NCBI RefSeq assembly: GCF_000314895.2
Contig: NZ_CM001773.1
Span: 950,489 to 1,014,488, forward strand
Direction of reading: 5' to 3'
DNA length: 64,000 nucleotides
Source: Providencia sneebia DSM 19967
Lineage (GTDB): Bacteria; Pseudomonadota; Gammaproteobacteria; Enterobacterales; Enterobacteriaceae
Part shown: piece by piece, positions 9,583-18,670 of the stretch
Numbering within the stretch: the stretch's first letter is position 1
Layout: every line of letters begins with the position of its first letter
Position numbers and translations under genes: made by a program
The notes under the pieces: generated by a model
The model's database searches: none
What the model saw: the letters and a program-made list of their open reading frames with translations, nothing else
What the model was told of the DNA's origin: nothing

Positions 9583-10283
9583 TGTTAGAGTTCAAACAAG
9601 TTTCTGCCCATTATGGCAAAATCCAAGCATTACACCAAGTGAGCTTAAATATTCAAAAAGGGGAAATTGTCACGCTGATTGGTGCGAATGGTGCAGGTAA
9701 AACAACATTATTAAGTACACTTTGTGGTGATCCGCGAGCTTCTTCTGGTCAGATCCTCTATCGCGATGTTGATATTACTCAACTGCCAACGGCTAAAATA
9801 ATGCGCGAAGATATTGCAATTGTTCCTGAAGGGCGACGTGTATTTTCCCGTATGACTGTTGAAGAAAATCTAGCGATGGGTGGTTTTTTTGCTAATCGCC
9901 AGCAATATCAAGAAAGAATTGAGCGCGTTTATACATTGTTTCCCCGTTTATATGAACGCCGCGCTCAGCGCTCGGGAACCATGTCGGGCGGAGAGCAGCA
10001 AATGTTGGCAATTGGTCGAGCACTGATGAGCCAGCCTGCATTGCTGCTATTGGATGAACCTTCTTTAGGTTTAGCACCAATCATTATTATGCAAATTTTT
10101 GAGACGATTTTGCAGCTACGCGATGAAGGTATGACAATATTCCTCGTAGAACAAAATGCAAATCAGGCCTTAAAATTAGCAGATAGAGGCTATGTGCTTG
10201 AAAATGGTCATATTGTCTTAGAAGATAGCGGAAAAGCCTTATTGGAGAATGAAGCGGTCCGTGATGCTTATTTAGGTGGTTAG
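9582..10283 (+). CDS. livF: LIV transporter ATPase LivF
   Basis: Second ATPase of the LIV system, 233 aa, last gene of the operon. Walker A GANGAGKTT near residues 34-42, signature MSGGEQQMLAIGRAL, Walker B LLLLDEPSLGLAP and switch sequence VEQNANQAL are all intact and characteristic of LivF. It begins on the final base of the livG stop codon. A strong intrinsic terminator follows 20-80 bases after the stop. Confidence 0.96.
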   Translation: MLEFKQVSAHYGKIQALHQVSLNIQKGEIVTLIGANGAGKTTLLSTLCGDPRASSGQILYRDVDITQLPTAKIMREDIAIVPEGRRVFSRMTVEENLAMGGFFANRQQYQERIERVYTLFPRLYERRAQRSGTMSGGEQQMLAIGRALMSQPALLLLDEPSLGLAPIIIMQIFETILQLRDEGMTIFLVEQNANQALKLADRGYVLENGHIVLEDSGKALLENEAVRDAYLGG

Positions 10284-10304
10284 TTATTTAGTCAATGAAT
10301 AAAG

Positions 10305-10366
10305 AAAAAAGCCGTTTTTTGAAGTGACTTCATCAAGTTAGTCACTTTAGGGAATCGGCTTTTTTA
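10305..10366 (+). terminator. Terminator of the liv operon
   Basis: Long hairpin with outer stem AAAAAAGCCG / CGGCTTTTTT and an inner stem AAGTGACT / AGTCACTT, ending in a T-run. It closes livKHMGF and separates it from fdhF. Confidence 0.8.
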
Positions 10367-10403
10367 TTATCTGTATTATTTTCTACAAACCATATTATTC
10401 AGT

Positions 10404-10436
10404 TCGACATAAATGTCGATTTTAATAATGTCGACA
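10404..10436 (+). promoter_or_regulatory. Probable activator sites (FhlA-like) upstream of fdhF
   Basis: A 16-bp palindrome TCGACAT-AA-ATGTCGA (10404-10419) is followed by a second palindromic TGTCGACA (10429-10436), about 45-75 bp upstream of the sigma-54 promoter. Sigma-54 promoters need an upstream activator; in E. coli fdhF this is formate-responsive FhlA. FhlA as the binder here is inference. Confidence 0.55.
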
Positions 10437-10477
10437 AAATTACAATTATATCCAATTGATTTACATGATTATTTATT

Positions 10478-10493
10478 TGGCATGTATTGTGCA
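10478..10493 (+). promoter_or_regulatory. Sigma-54 (-24/-12) promoter of fdhF
   Basis: TGGCATGTATTGTGCA has the GG and GC doublets of the -24 and -12 elements at the required spacing and matches the consensus TGGCACG-N4-TTGCA at most positions. E. coli fdhF is also sigma-54 dependent, and rpoN is encoded in this window. Transcription would start near 10504, about 45 bases before the ATG. Confidence 0.82.
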
Positions 10494-10548
10494 TTCTTTG
10501 AATTTCTTTTCTTATCTTTTACTCCCTAGTTAGGGGAAAGGACTTCAA

Positions 10549-12714
10549 ATGAAAAAAATCATCTCTGTGTGCCCATACTGCGGCGCGGGTTGTAAAATTA
10601 ATCTTTGTGTCGAAAACGGTAGAATTATCAAAGCAGAAGGGGCAAATGGTGTCACCAACCAGGGACAGTTATGCTTAAAAGGATTATATGGCTGGGATTT
10701 TCTTTATGATAATAAATTACTAACAGCCAGATTAAATCAACCCATGATACGCAGAGAAAAGGGCGCACCATTTGAAGTCGTAAGTTGGGATGAGGCAATT
10801 AGTTACACCGCAAGTAAACTGAAAGAAATAAAAGAAAAATATGGCGCAAAATCCATTATGTGCACAGGCTCATCTCGCGGAACAGGGAATGAAACCAATT
10901 TTGTTATGCAAAAATTTGCCCGAGCAGTCTTGGGTAATAATAATGTAGATTGCTGTGCGCGTGTGTGTCACGGCCCTTCTGTGGCAGGTTTGCAAGTCAC
11001 ATTAGGAAATGGGGCAATGAGTAACTCAATAGCAGATATTGAACACTCAGATTGTTTATTAGTATTTGGTTATAACTGTGCTGATTCTCACCCAATTGTT
11101 GCTAGGCGTGTTATTAAAGCAAAAGAGAACGGCGCAGAAATTATTGTTTGTGATCCGCGAAAAATAGAAACAGCTAAAATAGCCACTCAGTATCTTCCGC
11201 TTAAAAATGGTACCAATATGTTATTGGTGAATGCTTTTGCCTATACCTTAATTGATGAGCAACTGTATGACAAAAATTATGTTGATCAGCATACCGAAGG
11301 CTTTGAAGAGTATAAGCAAGCTGTGCAAGATTATAGCCCTGAAGTTGTCGAAGATATTGTTGGTATTCCAGCATCACAGATTCGTCAAGCTATGCGCTCT
11401 TATGCTAAAGCTAAAACAGCAACCATCATGTGGGGTATGGGTGTAACCCAATTTGGCCAAGCTGTAGACGTCGTAAAAGGTCTTTCCAGTTTAGCGCTAA
11501 TGACAGGTAATTTAGGTAAGTCAAATGTAGGTGTCGCACCTGTTCGAGGACAGAATAATGTTCAAGGTGCTTGTGATATGGGTGTATTACCTAATTTATT
11601 CCCTGGTTATCAAAGTGTTACCGATGAATCAGTAAGACAAAAATTCGCCCAAGAATGGGGAATTTCTCCTGAACAATTAGACCCAGAAGTTGGGTATCGC
11701 ATTACGGAAGTTCCACATCTCGCGATTGAAGGTAAAGTCAAAGCCTATTATATCATGGGTGAAGATCCACTACAGACAGAAGCTGATTTAACTTTAGTGC
11801 GTAGTGGTTTTGATGCGCTTGAATTCGTCGTCGTACAAGATATTTTTATGACGAAAACGGCTGAACAAGCAGATGTTATTTTACCTTCTACAAGCTGGGG
11901 GGAACATGGCGGTATCTTTACTTGTGCAGATCGTGGCTTCCAACGTTTCGAAAAAGCGATTGAACCGCAAGGAAATGTCAAAAGAGACTGGGAAATCATT
12001 AGCTTACTAGCAACAGAAATGGGTTACCCGATGTCTTATAAAGACAATCAACAAATATGGGATGAAGTCAGAAAGTTGTGCCCACTATTTTATGGGGCAA
12101 CATATGAAAAATTGGCGGGTCTTGCACATATACAATGGCCGTGCCCAACAGAAGACCATCCCGGAACACCTTATCTCTATCAGAATGATATTTTTGATAC
12201 ACCTTCTGGCAAAGGGCTGCTTTATGCAACATCATGGCGTAAACCCGCAGAATTGCCTGACAGCGAATTTCCATTGATCCTGTCAACTGTGCGCGAAGTC
12301 GGTCACTATTCTTGTCGTTCAATGACTGGGAACTGTAAAGCATTAGCACTTTTGGCAGATGAGCCGGGCTATGTACAAATTAACCCAGAAACAGCTAAAA
12401 AAATCGGTATTAAAGACCAAGATATTGTGTGGGTTGAGTCTCGTAGGGGAAAGGTGATGTCGCGTTGTAGTCTCAATGAGACAATTAACAAACCCGCTAT
12501 TTACATGACTTATCAATGGTGGATTGGTGCATGCAATGAATTAACACAAGATAATCTTGATCCTGTATCAAAAACACCAGAAACAAAATATTGTGCAGCT
12601 AGAATTATTAAGATTGATAATCAACATGCTGCCGAAAAAATGGTGAAGGAAAAATATGTTGGTATGCGAAATAGATTAATTAATCTCGTTGAATCAGCAG
12701 AACGACGAATTTAA
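10549..12714 (+). CDS. fdhF: Formate dehydrogenase H, cysteine form
   Basis: Molybdopterin-dependent formate dehydrogenase; in E. coli it pairs with hydrogenase 3 as formate hydrogenlyase, turning formate into CO2 and H2. The 721-aa protein aligns along its length with E. coli FdhF (715 aa). The 4Fe-4S ligands C8, C11, C15 and C42 are present. At residue 140 the E. coli enzyme has selenocysteine (UGA); here the codon at 10966 is TGT, giving CCARVCHGPSVAG with the neighbouring His141 intact, so no Sec machinery is needed. Cysteine variants are known to be active but usually slower. A sigma-54 promoter with palindromic upstream sites precedes it; no hyc or hyp genes are adjacent. Confidence 0.95.
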   Translation: MKKIISVCPYCGAGCKINLCVENGRIIKAEGANGVTNQGQLCLKGLYGWDFLYDNKLLTARLNQPMIRREKGAPFEVVSWDEAISYTASKLKEIKEKYGAKSIMCTGSSRGTGNETNFVMQKFARAVLGNNNVDCCARVCHGPSVAGLQVTLGNGAMSNSIADIEHSDCLLVFGYNCADSHPIVARRVIKAKENGAEIIVCDPRKIETAKIATQYLPLKNGTNMLLVNAFAYTLIDEQLYDKNYVDQHTEGFEEYKQAVQDYSPEVVEDIVGIPASQIRQAMRSYAKAKTATIMWGMGVTQFGQAVDVVKGLSSLALMTGNLGKSNVGVAPVRGQNNVQGACDMGVLPNLFPGYQSVTDESVRQKFAQEWGISPEQLDPEVGYRITEVPHLAIEGKVKAYYIMGEDPLQTEADLTLVRSGFDALEFVVVQDIFMTKTAEQADVILPSTSWGEHGGIFTCADRGFQRFEKAIEPQGNVKRDWEIISLLATEMGYPMSYKDNQQIWDEVRKLCPLFYGATYEKLAGLAHIQWPCPTEDHPGTPYLYQNDIFDTPSGKGLLYATSWRKPAELPDSEFPLILSTVREVGHYSCRSMTGNCKALALLADEPGYVQINPETAKKIGIKDQDIVWVESRRGKVMSRCSLNETINKPAIYMTYQWWIGACNELTQDNLDPVSKTPETKYCAARIIKIDNQHAAEKMVKEKYVGMRNRLINLVESAERRI

Positions 12715-12776
12715 ATTCGTTGTCATATTATTAATCACATGATTGATTAAAAGCAAGTCGGTAAATTGGCTATAAC

Positions 12777-12818
12777 ATCAGGATTAGGTTTGATATTAAA
12801 CTTATTCCTGATTTTTTT
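12777..12818 (+). terminator. Terminator of fdhF
   Basis: Imperfect 15-bp inverted repeat (ATCAGGATTAGGTTT / AAACTTATTCCTGAT, two mismatches) followed by a run of T, about 60 bases after the fdhF stop. Confidence 0.75.
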
Positions 12819-13263
12819 AGGCTAGAAAAATAAGATTGATAACTGACTTTATACTTTTATTATTTTCTTAAAAATAATTTTCATCAATGCAAAAAATTAT
12901 CTCAATTTTTATATGAATCTTTTCAATACTCCTTCTTCCTATATATTTTAGCATGATGAGATGCACTCAATAATCAGAGTAACTCTATACTTTAGTTCTG
13001 TGAAATCAATCATTGACTGATAAAATATGCTATTCAAAATGGTAATTAAGTCAGTCTGCTATTTTTATAGGAAATCACTAATTTTCTAGGCGTGATAACT
13101 ATCATTAAGTTAGCTGTTAAGTATTCATTCTCTTATCTTATTGGTTGTTTGATATTCAAGTTATTGAAAATTTAATCTATAAAAATAGGAGAAACTTTAT
13201 AAATTCAGCCAACTCATTTCGGGTCATAATTAATTTTTACTTCTTATTTTTAAAAGGAATTAA
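12819..13263. other. Intergenic region fdhF-Sel1 gene
   Basis: About 445 bp of AT-rich sequence with no convincing ORF or RNA gene. It should hold the promoter for the Sel1-repeat gene; a ribosome site AAAGGAA lies just before its ATG. No other structure could be supported. Confidence 0.5.
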
Positions 13264-14184
13264 ATGAAAAGATTATTGCTTTGCCTTTTTCTCTATTTAC
13301 CCGCTTTTGCGGAAGCAACTAATTGTGAGATAGCTGATAAGTCGGTATGTATGGCTGCTGAGCAAGGTGATGCGAACTCCCAAGCTATATTGGGTACTAT
13401 GTATTATGACGGTAACGAAGTTGCTCAAGATTATAATCGTGCTTTCTTATGGATTAAAAAAGCCGCAGACCAAGGCCATGCAGGAGCACAAGGAATATTA
13501 GGAAAGATGTACTTTGATGGTAATGGGATGAAAAAAGATTATAACCTTTCCTTCTTGTGGATGACAAAGGCCGCTGAACAAGGTGATGTTGAAGCTCAGA
13601 GTAATTTAGGGTTTCTGTATTCTACCGATGGTGAGAAACAAGATTATGAACAAGTCTTTTTGTGGACTCAAAAAGCCGCACTCCAAGGGTTTGCAATTGC
13701 TCAGGGTAACTTAGGGTCTCTATACCGTGATGGTAATGGCGTGAAAAAAGATGTTCATCAAGCATTTTTATGGATACAAAAGGCAGCAAATCAAGGTCTC
13801 GCATCTGCTCAATATGATCTAAGCCTTCTATATAGTGATGGGCTTGGTGTAAAGCAAGATGATGAGCAAGCTTTTCGATGGACTAAAAAGGCTGCTGACC
13901 AAGGTTTTACTCATGCTCAATATAACTTAGGTGTTATGTACATGGATGGAATTGGTGTAAAACAAGATTATAAGCAAGCTTTCTTGTGGACTCAACAGGC
14001 TGCCGAAAAAGGCTTTGCTAAGGCTCAGTATAATTTAGGTATTCTGTATTATAGTGGTAGCGGTGTCACTCAGGATAAATCATTAGCCAAATCTTGGTTC
14101 AGAAATGCCTGTAATAACAAGTTTCAAAGGGGATGTAAGAGTTATCAGAGAATGCATGAAACTAAGATTGGAATAAAAGATTGA
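13264..14184 (+). CDS. Exported Sel1-repeat protein
   Basis: 306-aa protein with a signal peptide (residues 1-16, cleavage likely after AFA) and seven tandem Sel1/TPR-like repeats: residues 32-67, 68-103, 104-138 (one residue short), 139-174, 175-210, 211-246, 247-282. Each follows the pattern A-x-Q-G-x-x-x-A-Q-x-x-L-G-x-x-Y-x-x-G-x-G-V-x-x-D-x-x-x-A-x-x-W-x-x-x-A. Four Cys flank the array (21, 29, 283 and 291), suggesting disulfide caps in the periplasm. Such solenoids act as protein-binding scaffolds; the partner here is unknown. It stands alone between fdhF and dusB-fis, with AT-rich flanks. No lipobox is seen. Confidence 0.88.
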   Translation: MKRLLLCLFLYLPAFAEATNCEIADKSVCMAAEQGDANSQAILGTMYYDGNEVAQDYNRAFLWIKKAADQGHAGAQGILGKMYFDGNGMKKDYNLSFLWMTKAAEQGDVEAQSNLGFLYSTDGEKQDYEQVFLWTQKAALQGFAIAQGNLGSLYRDGNGVKKDVHQAFLWIQKAANQGLASAQYDLSLLYSDGLGVKQDDEQAFRWTKKAADQGFTHAQYNLGVMYMDGIGVKQDYKQAFLWTQQAAEKGFAKAQYNLGILYYSGSGVTQDKSLAKSWFRNACNNKFQRGCKSYQRMHETKIGIKD

Positions 14185-14597
14185 TATTAACTATCTGGGT
14201 TTAATGTTTTTAGTCATCTAGTTGCAAACATGCTAAGTTAGCATTTTTATTATTTTCCTAGTAGATGTATACATTAATTTTTTATATAGAATCATTCAAT
14301 TAGGTGCATGAATTTGTTTTATCTATTGATGTTGAAAATATATATCTTTGGCATGTTTTTAGATATAAAAAGCGAATTATTAGTTTTTTTGTTCATGTCT
14401 ATTTTTGCGTTAACATGATTATTAATTGATTTCTATGATTTTTTACTCTCAAATCAAAATATAAAATGGATTAGTTATTTCAATAAACGAATAAATTTTA
14501 TAACCACAGTTTCAACCTAGTGATAAATATAGTGATATATATTATCCATGTTGTTGTCGTTCAAGGTTGACTTATGGTGGGGATTAGCAGAGTGATA
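14185..14597. other. Intergenic region Sel1 gene-fis
   Basis: Very AT-rich 413-bp stretch between two convergent genes. No ORF, RNA gene or clear terminator for the Sel1 gene was found. Confidence 0.5.
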
Positions 14598-14634
14598 ATA
14601 AAAAAGCACTCCTTGAAAAACAAGAAGTGCCTTT
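14598..14634 (-). terminator. Terminator of dusB-fis
   Basis: On the minus strand GCACTTCTTG / CAAGGAGTGC forms a 10-bp stem (one G-U pair) with a 5-base loop, flanked by A-runs and followed by TTTTTTATTAT. It starts about 30 bases after the fis stop. Confidence 0.82.
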
Positions 14635-14660
14635 AAAAACAAAGCATTAACTGACAAGGA

Positions 14661-14957
14661 TTAGTTCATGCCGTATTTTTTCAGTTTCTTACGCAGAGTA
14701 CCGCGGTTGATCCCCATCATCAGGGCTGCGCGGGTCTGGTTTCCACGGGTATATTGCATAACCATGTCCAACAAAGGCTGCTCTACCTCAGCCAATACCA
14801 GCTCATATAAATCATTAACATCTTGATTATTTAATTGAGCAAAATAGTTCTTCAGTGCTTGCTTAACTGAATCACGCAATGGTTTTTGAGTTACTTGATC
14901 TTGTGAATTTACAGTAGCAACGGTTAGTACGTCAGAATTTACGCGTTGTTCGAACAT
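14661..14957 (-). CDS. fis: DNA-binding protein Fis
   Basis: Nucleoid protein that bends DNA, activates rRNA and tRNA promoters and assists site-specific recombination. The 98 aa match E. coli Fis in length and almost entirely in sequence: the N-terminal beta-hairpin arm for invertase contact, the core helices, and the C-terminal helix-turn-helix ending [18 protein letters not shown]. It follows dusB by about 25 bases in the conserved dusB-fis operon, whose promoter is listed below. Confidence 0.98.
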   Translation of the reverse strand: MFEQRVNSDVLTVATVNSQDQVTQKPLRDSVKQALKNYFAQLNNQDVNDLYELVLAEVEQPLLDMVMQYTRGNQTRAALMMGINRGTLRKKLKKYGMN

Positions 14958-14981
14958 AGTTCTGTCAGCTCTTATCTTTAT

Positions 14982-15947
14982 TTACGCAATGTATTCAAAA
15001 AATGCTTCCAACACCTCCAGCTGTTCGCTGGCGTCCTCAATGGCGTTGAATGAGCGCCTAAACTGGTCATCAGGTGCATGTTCTTGTAAATACCAAGAAA
15101 CATGTTTACGCGCAATACGGACTCCTTTGCCTTGACCATAAAAGTCGTGCAACTCCTGTACATGCGCCATCATAATGCGCTTTACCTCTGCCATCGGCAT
15201 CGGTGGCAACATTTCACCTGTGTCCAGATAATGCTGGATTTCCCGAAAGATCCAAGGTCTCCCCTGAGCTGCTCTTCCTATCATCAGGGCATCAGCCCCT
15301 GTATAATCTAAGACAGCTCTGGCTTTTAGCGGGTCAGTAATGTCGCCATTAGCAATAACTGGAATGGCAACAGTCTGCTTAACTACCCGAATATTGTCAT
15401 ACTCAGCCTCACCATTAAACAAACAGGCGCGAGTCCTTCCGTGAATGGTTAGAGCTTGAATACCACAATCTTCGGCCAACTTGGCAATATCTATGCAGTT
15501 TCGTTCTTCAGGTGACCAACCTGTGCGTATCTTCAACGTAACAGGCACATCAACAGCTTTTACTACCGTCGATAAGATGGACTTCACCAAATCGGGATAG
15601 CGTAGTAGTGCTGAGCCTGCAAGCTTTCGATTCACTTTTTTAGCTGGGCAGCCCATGTTGATATCAATGATTTGGGCACCACTCTCAACGTTAATTTGAG
15701 CTGCGGCAGCCATTTCATCAGGATCATTGCCAGCTATTTGAACGGAACGTACCCCCGGTTCATCGCGATGGATCATTCTGAGTCTAGACTTGTCTGTCTT
15801 CCAAACCTGAGGGTTAGAAGAAAGCATTTCTGATACTGTCATACCAGCACCCATGTCATAACAGAGCGACCGAAAAGGTCTATCCGTGATGCCTGCCATG
15901 GGGGCAGCAATAAGACAGTTCCTCAACTGATATTGTCCAATTCGCAT
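14982..15947 (-). CDS. dusB: tRNA-dihydrouridine synthase B
   Basis: FMN enzyme that reduces specific uridines (U17 in E. coli) in the tRNA D-loop. I chose the ATG at 15945-15947 (321 aa, same as E. coli, starting [10 protein letters not shown]); a longer frame to 16019 would extend through the promoter. TIM-barrel motifs [11 protein letters not shown], the catalytic C100 in [10 protein letters not shown], and [12 protein letters not shown] are present. No Shine-Dalgarno sequence is visible before the ATG (GGCCCCCTTTAGTT), which fits weak translation of dusB relative to fis; in E. coli the dusB part of the message aids fis translation. Confidence 0.96.
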   Translation of the reverse strand: MRIGQYQLRNCLIAAPMAGITDRPFRSLCYDMGAGMTVSEMLSSNPQVWKTDKSRLRMIHRDEPGVRSVQIAGNDPDEMAAAAQINVESGAQIIDINMGCPAKKVNRKLAGSALLRYPDLVKSILSTVVKAVDVPVTLKIRTGWSPEERNCIDIAKLAEDCGIQALTIHGRTRACLFNGEAEYDNIRVVKQTVAIPVIANGDITDPLKARAVLDYTGADALMIGRAAQGRPWIFREIQHYLDTGEMLPPMPMAEVKRIMMAHVQELHDFYGQGKGVRIARKHVSWYLQEHAPDDQFRRSFNAIEDASEQLEVLEAFFEYIA

Positions 15948-16264
15948 AACTAAAGGGGGCCATACTGTGACTGCAAGGGCGCGTATATTACGCATTTTTT
16001 TCGAGATATGAAAGGACAAACTTTGAGCAAACTGTTATTTATTAGTAACTTTTTTATCTTGACTTTTTAAGACTATAAAAATTAATCATATATAACAATT
16101 GGTTAGGTGATTTATCATCACGCTTAACTTAACTCGCTGTTCGCCTGTTCAAATCACGAGCAGGATAGAATATCACCAGCAGTTGAACAATATTTAAGCT
16201 ATAAGATAATCTATTCTGGCTCTAATTTCAAAGAAATTATTCTCTGATTTTTCTCATAATTTTA
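15948..16264. other. prmA-dusB intergenic region
   Basis: 317 bp between prmA and dusB, both on the minus strand. It holds the dusB-fis promoter (listed) and upstream AT-rich sequence where Fis and other nucleoid proteins would be expected to act. No clear prmA terminator was found. Confidence 0.55.
15985..16013 (-). promoter_or_regulatory. dusB-fis promoter
   Basis: On the minus strand TTTCAT (16013-16008) and TAATAT (15990-15985) are separated by exactly 17 bases and followed by a GC-rich discriminator (ACGCGCCC). A weak -35, good -10 and GC-rich discriminator are the known features of the growth-rate and stringently controlled fis promoter. The transcript would begin roughly 30 bases before dusB. 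Confidence 0.72.
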
Positions 16265-17149
16265 TTAAAAACGCTTGACACCTGTGATACGGCACCATTC
16301 ATCTTTTTCTGCAATAGGGTCAATATCAAAGAGATCGCGATAAGCATCGGCGACACCTTCTGCTTGCGTCGCTAGCACACCAGATAATCCTAATAACCCA
16401 CCTGAATGAGGTAGCACGCTAATCATCGGTGCTAATTCACGTAAAGGGCCAGCTAAGATATTTGCGACAACGACATCCGCTTGTAGGTCGCTTGGTTGAT
16501 CTTTAGGTAGGTACAGTGACAGACGTTCTGAAACACCATTGCGCTCAGCATTATCTCGGCTGGCGGTAATAGCTTGTGGATCAATATCAATACCGATAGC
16601 TTGAGCGGCACCTAATTTAAGGGCTGCAATCGCTAAAATGCCAGAACCGCAGCCAAAATCAACAACCGTTTTTCCAGTTAAATCAAGTCCATCGAGCCAT
16701 TCTAAGCATAGTGATGTCGTTGGATGGGTTCCTGTACCAAAAGCGAGACCTGGGTCTAACATGACATTGACAGCTTGTGGGTCAGGGACATCACGCCAGC
16801 TTGGGCAAATCCAGAGACGTTGACCAAAACGCATTGGATGGAAGTTATCCATCCATTCTCTTTCCCAATCTTTATCTTCTAGCTGCTCAATTTTATGAAT
16901 AAAACCCGCTTCCAGTAGAGGACAATTTTCAAGTTGGGCAATGACTGCTTTCATATCCGTTTCTGCATCATATAAGCCAATGACATCGGTATCACCCCAT
17001 AGGCGGGTTTCGCCCGGCAGTGGCTCAAATACAGGGGTGTCATGACTGTCTTGGAATGTGACAGACACCGCACCACTTTCTATTAACTCATCGCCAAGTG
17101 CTTCTGCTTGTTGGCCTGTTGAGTTAAGTCTTAGTTGTATCCATGGCAT
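16265..17149 (-). CDS. prmA: Ribosomal protein L11 methyltransferase PrmA
   Basis: SAM-dependent enzyme that trimethylates ribosomal protein L11 at several amino groups. The 294-aa protein has the N-terminal L11-recognition domain (about 1-95), a linker with the conserved [14 protein letters not shown] and [15 protein letters not shown] motifs, and a Rossmann methyltransferase domain with [20 protein letters not shown] (SAM motif I) and VANILAGPL (motif IV). It lies downstream of panF with a gap of about 60 bases, as in E. coli. Confidence 0.97.
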   Translation of the reverse strand: MPWIQLRLNSTGQQAEALGDELIESGAVSVTFQDSHDTPVFEPLPGETRLWGDTDVIGLYDAETDMKAVIAQLENCPLLEAGFIHKIEQLEDKDWEREWMDNFHPMRFGQRLWICPSWRDVPDPQAVNVMLDPGLAFGTGTHPTTSLCLEWLDGLDLTGKTVVDFGCGSGILAIAALKLGAAQAIGIDIDPQAITASRDNAERNGVSERLSLYLPKDQPSDLQADVVVANILAGPLRELAPMISVLPHSGGLLGLSGVLATQAEGVADAYRDLFDIDPIAEKDEWCRITGVKRF

Positions 17150-17209
17150 AATTTATTCTCTTTTTTTATTCATGCAGAAAACTGCCGACGTATCGGCAGC
17201 TAATTTGCA

Positions 17210-18670
17210 TTATTTCGAGTATATCGTTGGCGTATTTTCTACGGATTGTACTGGATTTTTGCCAAAAAGATTACCAATTATAAAAGCAATCAGGCTAAAA
17301 ATTAGGGAAGGAACAATGGCGTGGAAGTCCATTATTTCTATCTTAAATGTCGCAAGTAATGCATACAGAACTCCGCCAACAACCATGCCACTGATTGCAC
17401 CTGTGCTATTGGCTTTTTCCCAATAAAGACCTAAAACAAGTGGCCACAGGAATACGGCTTCAAGTCCACCAAATGCCAGCAGATTAAGCCAGATAATCAT
17501 TTGAGGTGGATTCCATGCCGCAATAAGGAGTAATGCTCCTAAAACCAAGGTTGAATAGCTTGAAATCTTAGCAAGCCTTTTTTCATTTTTGATCTCTTTA
17601 GGAAAGGTATTTAAGTAAATATCTTTCACAATTGTGGCAGAGGATTGTAGTAGCTGAGCATTGATTGTCGACATGATGGCAGCCATTGGTGCTGCTAAGA
17701 ATATTCCCGCAGCAAATGGCGGTAATACTTGTACCATTAATGTCGGGATCACTTGGTCTGGGATAGTCAGGTCAGGCAAAATTGCACGCCCTAAAGCACC
17801 CGCAAAGTGCATACCAAACATCAGCACTGCCATAACAATCGTGCCAAGAATAATACCACGATGAACGGCTTTGCTATCTTTATAGGAGATACAGCGAACG
17901 GCGGTGTGAGGTAAACCAATCACGCCAAAACAGACTAAAACCCAAAAAGAGGTAAGGAAAGGCCAACTAAGTATGTCATCAGCACCTTCGACAGAGATAA
18001 GTTTTGGGTCGATGGTATTCATTTTTGCTACTGCGGCCGTTAATCCGCCAGCATGGTGAATGATGGCAACAAGAAGGATCACGGTGCCAAGTAGCATTAC
18101 AAGCCCTTGTAAGGCATCGTTGAGAACACTTGCACGAAAACCACCAATTGCGGTATACAAAGCAATTGAAATACCAAAAATGACCAAACCATAGGTATAA
18201 GGAATACCCGCAGCTGTTTCGAGTAAACGTGCACCACCAATAAATTGAACCGTCATTGCACCAAAGAAGGCGACAAGTAGGCTAATGCTGGCAAACCAAA
18301 CTAAGAATCGGCTTTGATAGCGCGCATAAAGCATATCATTAAGTGTGACGGCATTATAACGGCGTGCCAGAATCGCAAATTTTTTCCCTAACACACCAAG
18401 TGAAAGCCAGATGGCAGGAAGTTGGATCATGGCAAGTAATACCCAGCCAAGTCCATATTTATAAGCTGCACCGGGACCACCAATAAAGGAGCTTGCACTG
18501 ACATAAGTGGCAGTGATGGTCATCGCGAGTACAAAGCCACCCATGGAGCGATTGCCGAGGAAATATTCGTTTAGAAACTCACCTTTGGTTCGCTTACGAT
18601 ATGCGTATACCGAGAGCAAAAAAACCAACAATAGGTAACCAATAAGAGGTAGGAGGACTTCAGTTTGCAT
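17210..18670 (-). CDS. panF: Sodium/pantothenate symporter PanF
   Basis: SSS-family symporter that imports pantothenate with Na+. The 486-aa protein has about 12-13 membrane segments and closely follows E. coli PanF, including FLNEYFLGNRSMGG, SASSFIGGPGAAYKYGLGW, GGFRASVLNDALQG and VRCISYKDSKAVHRG. Its ATG (18668-18670) overlaps the yhdT stop, so the two are coupled. Together with panM at 4.5-4.9 kb it makes two pantothenate-related genes in the window. Confidence 0.97.
   Translation of the reverse strand: MQTEVLLPLIGYLLLVFLLSVYAYRKRTKGEFLNEYFLGNRSMGGFVLAMTITATYVSASSFIGGPGAAYKYGLGWVLLAMIQLPAIWLSLGVLGKKFAILARRYNAVTLNDMLYARYQSRFLVWFASISLLVAFFGAMTVQFIGGARLLETAAGIPYTYGLVIFGISIALYTAIGGFRASVLNDALQGLVMLLGTVILLVAIIHHAGGLTAAVAKMNTIDPKLISVEGADDILSWPFLTSFWVLVCFGVIGLPHTAVRCISYKDSKAVHRGIILGTIVMAVLMFGMHFAGALGRAILPDLTIPDQVIPTLMVQVLPPFAAGIFLAAPMAAIMSTINAQLLQSSATIVKDIYLNTFPKEIKNEKRLAKISSYSTLVLGALLLIAAWNPPQMIIWLNLLAFGGLEAVFLWPLVLGLYWEKANSTGAISGMVVGGVLYALLATFKIEIMDFHAIVPSLIFSLIAFIIGNLFGKNPVQSVENTPTIYSK

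Noticed and set aside
10966..10968. Selenocysteine codon in fdhF
   Set aside because: The codon is TGT, not TGA, and no in-frame stop interrupts the gene.
13324..14109. CRISPR-like periodicity in the Sel1 gene
   Set aside because: The 108-bp period is in frame and encodes degenerate 36-residue Sel1 repeats; there are no identical short repeats with unique spacers.
15948..16019. 24-residue N-terminal extension of DusB
   Set aside because: It would cover the promoter and is absent from DusB proteins; the ATG at 15947 gives the exact E. coli length.
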